Shown: piece after piece, positions 1 to 14,957 of the stretch
Position numbering within the stretch: position 1 is the first letter of the stretch
Layout of the letters: each line of letters opens with the position of its first letter
DNA from: Tetradesmus obliquus
Taxonomy: Eukaryota > Chlorophyta > Chlorophyceae > Sphaeropleales > Scenedesmaceae
Reading direction: 5' to 3'
NCBI GenBank assembly: GCA_030272155.1
Contig: CP126191.1
Coordinates: 7,152,501 to 7,216,500, forward strand
DNA: 64,000 bases
Program-made: the position numbers and the translations under genes
The notes under the pieces: generated by a model
Told to the model about the DNA's origin: nothing
Seen by the model: the letters and a program-made list of their open reading frames with translations, nothing else
The model's database searches: none

Positions 1-2298
1 TAGCTTGGTGCCAGCGTTGCTGACGCAGCTGGAGTTTGCCCTGTGTGTCGCGCCTGACACACAGCGGGTGGCAGAGGTCAGCTCATTGCTGCTGCCCTAC
101 ATCCACCCAACTTCCATGTTCAACAGCATCAGCAGCGCCGGCACACAGCAGGCAACTGGGCAGGCCTTTGACGGGCTGTACAGTTATGGTACTGTGCTCT
201 TGCAGTTACTGACTGAGCGCAGCGCCCCAGGCCTGCTGGGGACGGTGCAGGCAGCTATTCAGCAGCGGAGCTTAAGCAATCTGGTGCCACGCACGCCAGG
301 TGCAGGCCCGGACAGCGAACAGCTGGCAGCAGACTTTGCAGCACTAGCATTGCGCTGCTGTGGCTGCCAGCAGCAGCAACATCAGCAGTCGATAGCAGCA
401 GCTTGGCCTGCAGACCAGCAGCAGCAACAGCAGCAGCAGCAGTCATTGTCGTTAGATCTGCATGTGCTACCGGCGCTGCAGCAGCTGCAGCGCAAGCTGG
501 AGGCGTTAGGCACATCTGCCATGTCCTGGGAGCAGGTCGAGGAGCTGCTGATGATGCCCCTGCAGCCCAGCACCAGCAGCAGTGATCCCACCACGCGGCG
601 CTGGGTGCGGCAGGACTTCAAGATGCGGCGCAAGTTGTTCCTTGAGGAGGTAGCAAAGATGGCAGTTGAGGGACCAATCCACAAGATCGAGGTCCGCCGC
701 TCTCGCTGCTTCAAGGACAGCGTGGCTACGTTCAGTGGCAAGGTGAGACGACTGTATGTGCTACAGTCGGCCCACAGCTTACTGCGGAAGTGCGTCTGCA
801 ACTTAGCTACTTATGTTCGGCATCTGGCAGATAGCAGCTCTGCCTCTGCCTGAAAGTACAACCAGCCATTTGATACACATCGCGGCTGCAGCCAAGGCGC
901 TGACGCATCCTGCTTGTGCTGCATCTGCTCTGTTGCTGCTCCATGTAGGGCCAGAATGTCTGGCGGCAGCCGCTCAAGGTCACCTTCATTGGTGAGGCAG
1001 GCATGGACAGCGGTGGTGTGACGCGCGAGTGGTTCAGCAGCATATGCGCTGCGCTGCGCCGTGGCAGCCTGGACCTGTTCTGGGCTGGTGGCCCCATTCG
1101 CAACCAGCTGTACATCAACCCGCTGTCCAACAGCGCAAGCCACCTGAAGCGCTTCCACTTTGTGGGGATGCTGATGGCCAAGGCGCTGCTGGAAACTGCT
1201 GCGCGTGGCAAGGAGCTGGGCCCTGTGGTGCTCAACCTCAGCTTCTGTGAGCCATTCTGGAAGCTGCTGCTGGGCATCCCACTGGGGTTGATGGACCTGC
1301 AGGCACTGGACCCCACCGAGTTCAGGAGCCTCATGCAGATCCTGCAGCTGGACATTGATGGGTGAGTGGCAGGCACAGTGGCTGGCACACCAGCCCACTT
1401 GATCAGCGGCAGTTGTCGCTGCTCAGCTGCACCTCTTGTTATGTTTTATGCACTCAGGTAATGATGCTGGCGACAAGCAGCCTGCTGCTGGTCACCCAGC
1501 TTTACTGAAGTGGCAGTGGATACACAGCAGCTGACATTGACACTGGCCTTTCCCCCTGCTTGCCCTGTTGCTGCCTGCAGGCTCATCTTTGAGAACTTCA
1601 CCTGGAATTTCCAGCACACGCAGCGCGGCAACGGCGCCAAGGATGAGCCAGAGATTCCCGCGCTGCCCAGTGGCGCCAGCCCCTTCAGCGGCGACAGCAG
1701 CTCGCGCGTTGACGCCAGCATTGCACTCAAGCCTGGCGGCAACCACGTCAAGGTCACCAACACCAACAAGCGTGAGTACGTGCTGCTCAAGGCCCAGAAG
1801 ATGCTGTGGGGCACCGTGGAGGCGCAGATGAGTGCAGTGATCGACGCATTCCACAGCCTGGTGCCGCGCGAGCTGGTGGAGAAGTACGGCTTCTCACCCC
1901 TGGAGATGCAGATGCTGGTGTGCGGCGAGCAGAACATTGACATTGCTGATCTGCGCCAGCACTGCAAGTACGAGGACGGCTACACCGGCAAGGAGCCGCA
2001 GATCGCCTGGTTCTGGCAGGCAGTGGAGAGCATGGACGAGTCGCAGCGGCGTGCACTGCTGCAGTTCTGGAGCGGCAGCGATGGCATGCCAGCTGAGGGC
2101 TTTGGCTCCCTGGAGCCCGCCTTCCACCTGGTCAGCGTCGACCGCATGTATGACCGCAACGACCGCACTGCGCGTCTGCCGGCAGCGCACACCTGCTTCA
2201 GGCAGCTGGACCTGCCCCGCTACGCAACTTATGAGGAGCTGCGGGAGAAGATGATCACAGCAATCACCATGGGCCAGGGCTACATGGCGCTATCGTGA
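1..2298 (+). CDS. HECT-domain E3 ubiquitin ligase, 3' part (5' end outside window)
   Basis: HECT ligases take ubiquitin from an E2 onto a catalytic cysteine and pass it to substrates. Inferred exons are <1-742, 949-1361 and 1581-2298; phases agree at both junctions. The frame is open to the window edge, so the N-terminus is missing; about 623 residues are visible. The first exon carries a Gln-rich stretch, then the HECT entry segment (KIEVRRSRCF). The N-lobe follows with NVWRQPLKVTF, DSGGVTREWF, FHFVGMLMAKAL and EPFWKLLLG. The C-lobe has YGFSPLEMQMLVCG and the active-site region LPAAHTCFRQLDLPRY; the cysteine codon is 2194-2196. The protein ends GQGYMALS. About 65 residues rich in Pro, Ser and Gly (near 1615-1750) sit between N-lobe and C-lobe segments. 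The subfamily cannot be set without the N-terminus. The family call is firm; exon 2 could start at 949 or 955. Confidence 0.9.
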
Positions 2299-4297
2299 AG
2301 TGTGTGCTGCTGTGGGGGTGCTTGTGCAGCAGCTGCAGTTAAGCTGGAGGTGCAGTGGAGCACCGGCACCACAGCATGCGCTGGAAGTTCTGCGGACAGC
2401 AGTGCCCCTACGGTTTTTTTTATCTCTCTCTTTTGTGCGCTGTTCGTAGGTGTTGTCTTTTGTCTCCTGTACTGAGTGATTCTTATTGTGCGTGCTGATC
2501 AGCCTACAGGTTATGCTCAGACGGGCAAGTGACCAAACCCAAGGCAGCGGCTTGTATTTTGGCTGTGTTCACTGCATGCGCTGAGAGCGACCAACTGGGT
2601 GTTGTGCTGCTGGCCATGTGCTGGTGTGGCCATTGGTAGGTTAGGTTACACTGAGTCTGAGCTGGTCTTGTAGGACTATAGAGCCGGTTAGGACTTTTTT
2701 CAAATGTAATTGCAGTCAGTGGCAGGTGCATGCTCTGCTCACTGCCTGTAAATCGCAGGGCCGCTGCAACACGCGGCTGCACATGACGTGTCTCTCCCCC
2801 AAGCGGGCGCGGGTGTAGGCCTTGTGCCGGGTGCCCCATACAACATGCGTGTATTTGACCGGTGACACCAGCGACTGGCATTTTGCCGGAGTTGCTGTGC
2901 GCTTGGGTGCTGAGCACTGGTGATGGAGCCCCAGTGACCAGCATGCCGGCGTGAATTTTTTGGCCAGCAGGCACCATGTTTGGCTGCCAGCTGAGCAGGT
3001 ATAACGACGATTTGACATCCATCAAAGTGTCACATGCTGCAAAGCATGCTGGTTGTTCATAATGATTCACGTATATTGCGTTCTGTTGCACCTGTAACTA
3101 GCAAAGAGGTACGCTGTGTTTACGCCATGCGCACTCAGTGGCACCATGCGGTACACATCCAGCTCAGCCTGCAACGTTGGTAACTGGCAGCATGCATTGT
3201 CGCTCAGCGCGTCAGGCCCGGCGCTGCTGACAAGCGTGAGCTCCAAGCTTGCTATGCTGCCGTAGCAGCGATTGCACTGGCAGTACTATTGCGCTATCAC
3301 AGCAGGCTGCGGCTGCATACCTGGCACTCCAATAGTATGCAATACATGTCTTACTAAGACAGTAGTAGGTGGCAACAATCTGCAATGCTGTGATTGAGAC
3401 GCCAGAGCCACACAGCTAAGCACGGCGTGCTTGCAGCTGCAAATGCAGGCGGTTTGTACTTCCACATCACTGCAACTTGAAGACTCAGCTACCAACTTGC
3501 TGCAGCGAAGGCCACTCAGCCTAGCACGGGTGATCCGTCCATATGCCGTCCATGCACATTGCTGCACCAATCTCCAGCTGTTACAGCAAACTCATCAGGT
3601 CAACACCAATCAGCGGCTGCTTGTGAGATCTTTTATAGTTATAGTTATGTTGCATCAATTGGCATTCATACAATGTATCTGATTGGAACTCACACGCTGG
3701 GACAGCACATGATTTGTAACCCCAACTGAGCGCATCATCTATATGCATGATGCCACAGCAAGCCGCTTGCTGCCAGCACACAGTACACAAATGCATTCAG
3801 GCACACTTCAGCAACATATACACTTGTGGCCACGGGCATGCCCATGAAGTGGTTGCAACCATGAATGCTTCCAACACCTGAACAGGTTCACACTGCGCGT
3901 AGCCACCAGCAGATCTGCTGGTCATCTGGATGCCACTAATCAGGCGTGCCAATCATGTTCCTTCACACATTCTTTGGATCGCAGGAGATGCCGTGACTGA
4001 GTCCGCAAAACAGTCGATGACAGTGGTTTTTGCCTTGCAAAAGAAGAACACACGAAAATTGTAAGTGGCATGTATGCAGTGCTGCCAGCTGCCGACACAG
4101 TGTGTTCTTGCATAGTGCGCCTCCAGTCTGCACTGTACTGCAGCACAGCTCGCTGCTATGTCCAGGCCCATCCTACAGTTGCATGCATTTGCCAGTATAA
4201 GCAGATGCACAAACCCACACAGAGTGTACTGCAGTGACAGGCAACTCTGCTGGGCCTCTGCAACAGAAGGCGGTGTGTTGTTGCGCTGCTGTTAGGC
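2299..4297. other. Intergenic region between two convergent genes
   Basis: This holds the 3' UTR of the HECT gene and that of the FAS1 gene facing it. Open frames here are short and lack the codon bias and domain content of the neighbours. A TGTAA element (the usual chlorophyte poly(A) signal) lies near 3093 on the plus strand, rather far from the HECT stop. I see no RNA gene or repeat. Confidence 0.5.
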
Positions 4298-6168
4298 CTA
4301 CAGCATGGCTGCCAGCATAGGCAGGGCCATCATCAGGCCTGCAGCAGCAGCGCTGGGTGCACCGCTCCTGGGGGTCGGCACAACCACGCTTGGCTTTGTA
4401 GGGGCGCTGCTTGGAGCCATGCCAACCTCCCCAGGCACAAAGCCAGGCATGCCCTTGGTGGGCAGCTTGTAATCATCAATGAGAGCCTGTGGTATGAGCA
4501 CAGCGTCGATTGTGTGAATGATGGACCTGCCTGCTTGAATGGACTTGCCAACAAGCTGCGCCTGCTGCTGGCTGTCGCTGTTGATGTAGACAGTTCTGTT
4601 GTTCGCGGCAGCCAGCAAGCGGCGTGCACCAACGCCCTCACTGCAAGCACAACAAACAGCGCAGTCAGCAGCGTGTTTTGTTCTGTTTGTGATATGCGGT
4701 GGCTTCATGTGTGTGCGCTGCTTGACATTTATCTGAAAAGCATAGCAGCAACAAACGGTCATGATGCCCTTATCCTGTGGGGCCAGCTGTACTGCCTGCG
4801 AGGGTTGCCGAGGATGAAACCAATGATCTGCTATGACACATAACAGTGTTGCAAACGCGCAGCGTGAACATGTGCAAAGCACGTGCGCTGCAGCTGTGCA
4901 CACACCACACATCAGCGCACACTGCGCTTTGCGGCACTCACACAGTGATCTTGGTCTTGTTGCCGTCCAGCATCGTCAGCACCTGGTTGGCCTCCAAGCC
5001 ACTGCTGGGCAGCGCTGCACCCTCAGCCACGTGGTAGGCCAGCAGCTGCTCCACCACGCCCTGCTCCTTCAGCTCAGCAGCAGTCATGTTGCTGGCAGCC
5101 TCCAGGTACGCCACTGCCGCTTCAACAGCCTGCATACATGGCGCGCACACAGCAGCAGGTCACCACACAGCTCAACTCAGCGGCAAGCACTGAACTCTGT
5201 GACAGCAGCTGCTGCTGATGCTGCTGCTGCTGCTGTTGTTGCTGTGCGTATGCCAGCCTGGGCAGGCGTTGTACCGTCAGCTATGAAGGTACGAGCATAA
5301 CTTAACATGAGCTGCTGCTGCACTGGCAGCTTCGCCAGCAGCTGCGCTACGTGTGCATGCACTGTAGCTGTGTGTGAAGTGGCAGCCGGTGCATGTGCGT
5401 ACTGCGTTGTTGGGTGCAAAGATGGTGGCCAGCAGCTGCTTGTCTGCCAGGGCCGTGTCGAAGGAGGTGCCCGCGCCCAGCTCAGCCAATGCTGCCAGCT
5501 CAGGTGTGGACTGCAGGAGCAGCAGCAGCCAAACAATATAGTCTGCGTTACGCCAACATGCTGCTATGTCAAACACTGCTGTCACTGCAGCAGGGTGCTG
5601 CACCCTGCACTACCTTCCACACAAGACACATATGCATGCGTCATTTAGCTGATGTGTACAGTATGTAACATTTTTTGTGCAAGTTGGCCACATCATGGCT
5701 TGAAACTAACTATCGCTGTGTTCAACTTACCTGAAGGGCAGACAGGGGACTGACATCACTGGGCAGTTCAGCACTGGCACCAGTAGCAGCTGCCTTGCTG
5801 GTGGCGGCTGGTGCAGTCACAGGTAGCGAGGCAGGAAGGTCAGTGGCACCTGGTGCTGCTGTTGCATTGGTGGCAGCTGCAGCTGGCAGTGGCGCTGGCT
5901 CTACTTGTTCAGGAATTGGTGCTGCTGTTGCATTGGTGGCAGCTGCAGCTGGCAGTGGCGCTGGCTCTACTTGTTCAGGAATCGGTGCTGCTGTTGCATT
6001 GGTGGCAGCTGGCAGCGGCGCTGGCTCTACTTGTTCAGGAACTGGCGAAGCGAGTGGCAGCACAGGGGAGGGTAACCGTGCAGGGGAAGGCGACGGCGAG
6101 GGCAGTGCTGAAGTGAGGGGTGCCAGGGATGGGGATGTGGGTGGTGCGGTGGCAGCAGCCGCGAGGTC

Positions 6169-6219
<51 letters not shown>

Positions 6220-6450
6220 GGGGTTCACGTCCAAAGCCGGAGCTGCTGGTGCTGTGTTGTTGGGCAGCAGCACCGGTGGCAAGGGAGGTGACTCCAGCGG
6301 AGACGCCACCACCACAGCACTGCACAGCAGCAGCAACAAGCAGGGTTTCAAAGTCAGCTCGCGGCATGCTGCAAGCTGGCTATGTGACGCGACAACTAAG
6401 CGTGCTTTGTGGCCGTTCAAGCTAAAAATAAGCAGAGTATTGAGGAACAT
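4298..6450 (-). CDS. Fasciclin-like (FAS1) secreted protein with Pro/Ala-rich stalk and GPI-type tail
   Basis: This is a predicted cell-surface or wall protein of the fasciclin-like arabinogalactan type; FAS1 domains mediate adhesion. Exons (minus strand) are 5731-6450, 5403-5510, 4942-5129 and 4298-4640. All phases agree, giving about 452 residues. The N-terminus (start 6450) leads to a signal-peptide core CLLLLLCSAVVVASP. A long Pro/Ala/Ser/Thr region follows, with a poly-Ala run and three tandem copies of a 22-residue motif around EQVEPAPLPAA. One FAS1 domain follows: LLATIFAPNNA, then VVEQLLAYHVAEG, then RSIIHTIDAVLIP. The C-terminus is a small-residue hydrophobic tail (AAAAGLMMALPMLAAML), as expected for GPI anchoring. 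The Met at 6450 is 40 residues before the hydrophobic core, so the true N-terminus may come from another exon; see the candidate gene at 6565-7174. Confidence 0.82.
5852..6043 (-). repeat. Three tandem 66-bp coding repeats in the FAS1 gene stalk
   Basis: Copies lie at 5852-5917, 5918-5983 and 5984-6043. The last lacks 6 bp. The copies are almost identical, in frame, and encode a 22-residue Pro/Ala/Glu unit with an N-A-T sequon, so the repeat length can vary without frameshift. Confidence 0.95.
6172..6217 (-). repeat. GCT/GCA-type triplet tract coding poly-alanine in the FAS1 protein
   Basis: The tract of CTG units, broken by one GTT, is read in the alanine frame on the minus strand and gives a run of more than ten Ala in the stalk region. 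Confidence 0.85.
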
Positions 6451-6564
6451 TGCTGATGATTCATCACCAGGCTGCTCCACGTCAGGTGATGTGGTAGGGC
6501 TTTGGTTGCGTGTGCTGCCAGCGCGTTCTGTTGCTGCTGGGAGCATGCACAGTGCCACTAGCTG

Positions 6565-7174
6565 CAGGTGCCCACCTGGGTGAAGGCGCGGGCAGTGCAG
6601 GCAGGGCAGGTGCTGGGCTGGGCAGTGCTGCAGGCAGCGAGGGGCTGGCAGGGGCGCGCAGCGGCAGTGCCAGGGGCGAGCTGGGCGAGGCTGACGCCAG
6701 CGGCAGTGCTGGTGGCGCCACCTGGGCGATAGCACAGCCTGCAGAGCGCGCCAGAAACACTGATTAGCTGTAGAAGATTTGGCTGTAGCAACAGCAGCAC
6801 ATGCAGCATATTTCTGGTGCACTGCACCAGAAATATCATGGCATGATCTGGGGAGAGGACGTTGTACTGCATGGCATGGCGTATGGTGCATGTTGTGCTT
6901 TGCTATTGAACTGCTGCATCAGACATGCATGGTGCACATGCGTGCATCGAGTTGGTATGCCGGCATTTCAAGAGGCCTTCTATGCAGTACAAAGTTGGAT
7001 TTTTTGGATCAGCCATATAGGTCGCAACTTTGGCAACCCAGTGTGCAGTGTTTGCAAGCCACCATGCAGCCGTACAGTAACGTTCAGCGCTGCAAGCAAT
7101 GACGTGTCCAGTGACACCTGCAGCTGTGACTCACCAGCCGTGCTTGCCAGTACAACCAACAATAGGAGCCGCAT
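6565..7174 (-). CDS. Candidate signal-peptide plus Pro/Ala-rich short gene or alternative first exons of the FAS1 gene
   Basis: From the Met at 7174 the minus strand reads MRLLLLVVLASTAGES, a textbook signal peptide, followed by LDTSLLAALNVTVRLHG. A donor at 7063|7062 leaves one base. It joins in phase to an acceptor at 6739|6738 that opens a Pro/Ala/Ser frame (VAPPALPLASASP, then PALPSPAPALPALPAPSP). The next exon is unclear: a donor lies near the PSP end, but no single downstream acceptor is compelling. It could be an arabinogalactan-like peptide gene of its own, or an alternative 5' end for the FAS1 gene immediately downstream, which has a similar stalk. The end at 6565 is approximate. This is a weak but phase-consistent model. 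Confidence 0.35.
6808..6836. repeat. 29-bp perfect inverted repeat (14-bp arms, 1-nt spacer)
   Basis: The left arm ATATTTCTGGTGCA and right arm TGCACCAGAAATAT are exact reverse complements around a single C. It lies about 360 bp upstream of the FAS1 start codon and inside the putative intron of the candidate gene at 6565-7174. Confidence 0.9.
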
Positions 7175-8526
7175 TCTGCAAATCACAAGTAACAGCAACA
7201 GGGGGTGAAAATCCTTGGGATCCCCAGCAGCTGCTGGCAGCAGCCTGCTGTCCGTCATGCTTTGTTGACAAGCACTACACCATGATCAGCAACCGCTAGA
7301 TGGTGCACAAGGCAACTTGCTTCGTGATTTGATGCTGTGCAACAACGTTGGCTTGCCTGCTGTCCGCGGCGAAGCTAGCGAGGGAAAGTGGTTACACGGT
7401 TGCGTTGGCACGGTGCTGTCAAATCCTGCGATCGTGAATCAGGACCTTCTGCCACTGGTTTTTTTAAAGAATGCATATCGACCGTTTGCATCAGGCTTAA
7501 AAGGTGGGAGAGTTGCTGGACCCTAGCTTCCGTCTTAACACACGCAGCATCCTGGTGCCTGGTTACACCTGCTGCAGCACCCGGCACGGCAAACGCGCTG
7601 AACTGCGGCAGCACAACTCTGGGATGCCCGCACGTAATGACTACTCAGTGTCAGACTGACAACCATGTGGGCACATGCTGCCACCTGAGTTGGCAGCTGG
7701 TGCTGCAGCGCACAGCGCAACGGATGCCACCAGGTGCTGCCAGTGCTCATCAGTACACACAGCTGCAGACATCCACCTGGAGTGCGGCGATCAGGCTCGC
7801 AGGAAGCAAATCATTTGAACCACAACACGGCACATGCAGCACTCAAAGGGCCAGCGCGAGAGCCCGGCACCATGTTGGCGGGCCGCCAAGCCACGAGCAA
7901 AAGGCTGCACATGCACGTGCGTCAAGTACAACACTGCTGCCAAACCCATCAGCAGCGGTGTCTCAAAGTCCCACGGGTCCAGCACCTTCACTGGTGGCCG
8001 CTACAGCTGGACTCTCCCGACGCAATGTACAAGGCCTTGTGCTGCTGCCCAGGTGGACAGCGCAGCTGGACACCAGCAGTGCCAGACCTTCAACACAACC
8101 AGCGGGCATTGACTGAACGGGCTGCAATGCCGTCGTGTAACACACAACTCGACTGTCCATCCACACTCTTATTATCACTGTACATGCTTACACAAGCTCT
8201 TCGTAAAATCCACCATCCGCGTCAACGTGCACCATGCCCAGAACCACCCTGCGCAGGAGCCAAAGCTGTGACCTTTGACCAGCGATTGACAAGACACACA
8301 GCACGCCGAGCAGCCACTCAGTGGCGTGACAGTGACTGTCACACACGGGCTATGCCACGCACAGAGACACACCTGCCCTGCAGCACCGGGCCTCACAGGC
8401 GCTGTGCTGTGCTTGCTGTGCAGCCTGGAAAGTCGCTGCACTGCTGCTGCTGGCTGCCTTTCACCAAGAAGCCACCGCTGCCACTGCTGCTGCTGTTGGC
8501 TGCATCCAGCCGCTGCTGCCGCCGCC
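7175..8526. other. Intergenic region downstream of the MYST gene
   Basis: Long open frames occur on both strands here, but they overlap one another and show no recognisable domain or consistent codon bias, so I do not call genes. A TTACA at 8188-8192 (TGTAA on the minus strand) is a plausible poly(A) signal for the MYST gene, about 335 bp past its stop. Confidence 0.5.
8188..8192 (-). terminator. Possible TGTAA poly(A) signal of the MYST gene
   Basis: Minus-strand TGTAA about 335 nt beyond the stop at 8527. TGTAA is the common chlorophyte polyadenylation element; chance occurrence cannot be excluded. Confidence 0.35.
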
Positions 8527-13210
<4,684 letters not shown>

Positions 13211-13700
13211 GCTGCTACTGCTGTCCTGCTGCTGGGGTGCTGCTGCTTAGCTGCCTCCTACATCATGAAGGTATGATGTGCCATGCAGGCAGCTACTGCA
13301 TGTCAAGGCACCAGGATCAACAAGTTTCAGTCCTTTGCTGTGCAGCAAATGCCTTTTTTGCTGCTAGTGTTGCCGAGCGCGGGCTGGTGTTCAGTGGCAC
13401 AGTTCAACAACAGCAACAAGCAGAAAATGAACGGCGTTCAATAACAGCAAAAGCCTGTAAAAAGTAAAGTTGCGATGGACGGGTACAGCAGTTGTGCCTT
13501 GCTTTACAACTGAGTGCTGCTGGTGCGAACCCCTGTTAGTCATTTCCTGTGCCTGTTTGAATGCACACAGTGTCGTACTGTGCAATACACAAGCGGGTAA
13601 CTGCTACCAATGTGCATATAAGCAGAACGGGCTGATCAGCCCCACGACAGTACGCCCATTCCCGAGTGGTGGGCTCAGCACCTGCTGCTGCTGCGATCAC
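13211..13700. promoter_or_regulatory. Bidirectional promoter region, MYST / ArgRS
   Basis: About 490 bp separate the divergent start codons at 13210 (minus) and 13701 (plus). A TATA-like ATATAAG lies at 13616-13622 on the plus strand, about 80 bp before the upstream ArgRS Met. This would place transcription starts before that Met. Confidence 0.5.
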
Positions 13701-14512
13701 ATGTTGTGCAAATTCACGCCTGTCACCCAATCAGATATCTATCAGCGGGTTCTGCGCAGCTCGTCACTCCGGTTCCAGCGTTCTGCAGCAGCTGGCGGGC
13801 GAGCCAGCCAGACAAGGACAGCAGCAGCCAAATCCACGCAGCCCCACCCAGCCCTCACCATGGCAGAGGCAGGCAAGGCAGTCACCCTGCGTGGGGAGCT
13901 GTCAGGCCTGTTCAAGTCAGCCCTGAGCACTGCTTTCCCAGCAGCAGAGGAGGCGCCCATCATTGCGTCCTGCAACAACCCGCAGTTTGGCGACTACCAG
14001 TGCAACAATGCCATGGGCTTGTTCGGCAAGCTCAAGGGCAAGGAGGGCGCACCCAAGAACCCCCGGGAGGTGGCCACTGCCATCGTGTCCAGCCTGCCTG
14101 ACAACAGCACCATTGACAACACCAGCCTGGCTGGGCCTGGCTTCATCAACTGCAAGGTCAGCAGCGCCTACCTGGCGGGCCGCATCAACGCGTTGATGAC
14201 GCAGGGTGTGGCCAGCCTGGCGCCGCCGCTGCGCTACAAGCGCGTGGTGGTGGACTTCTCCAGCCCTAACGTGGCCAAGGAGATGCATGTTGGCCACCTG
14301 CGCTCCACCATCATCGGTGACACGATTGCCAACACGCTGGAGTTCTGCGGCGCAGACGTGGTGCGGCTCAACCACATCGGCGACTGGGGCACGCAGTTTG
14401 GCATGCTGATCGAGCACATGGCTGAGCTGCGCCCTGGCGGGCTGGCTGAGTCGCGGGACGAGGACGTGGCCGACCTGCAGACGCTGTACAGGTGCGGCGG
14501 CAGCTGGAGCTC

Positions 14513-14550
<38 letters not shown>

Positions 14551-14880
14551 TAGGCACATGGGCATGCCGTGGTGCTTGAGCTGCAGGCGGCAGCAGCAGC
14601 AGATGCGCTGTGTGGCAGGCGTGTTTGGTGTCAGGGGAGTTGAGTACTGGGGCAGCAGCATGAGCAGCAGCTTGGGCTCACAGGGTGACCATGGCAACCA
14701 GCAGAGGCAGCTGCTGTCAGGCGCTGGCTCAGTAGTTGGCGACTAACTGTCAGGCCTTGCTGCCCGATGTGCACAGCAGCTGGTATTGCACATGGATCAT
14801 CATCTTGCCTCTGTGCAGCATCTGTGCAGCAAATGCTGCGTGTGTATCCTTGCATGTGTGCTCATGAGCGGCCTTGCGTG

Positions 14881-14957
<77 letters not shown>

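Noticed and set aside
6451-6891. Extension of the FAS1 reading frame far upstream of the Met at 6450
   Set aside because: The extended translation is Arg/His/Cys-rich and lacks the composition of the real protein; the frame is merely open.
13470-13700. ArgRS frame open further upstream to an ATG at 13470
   Set aside because: A TATA-like element at 13616 falls inside it, and the translated segment is Cys-rich and unlike a transit peptide.
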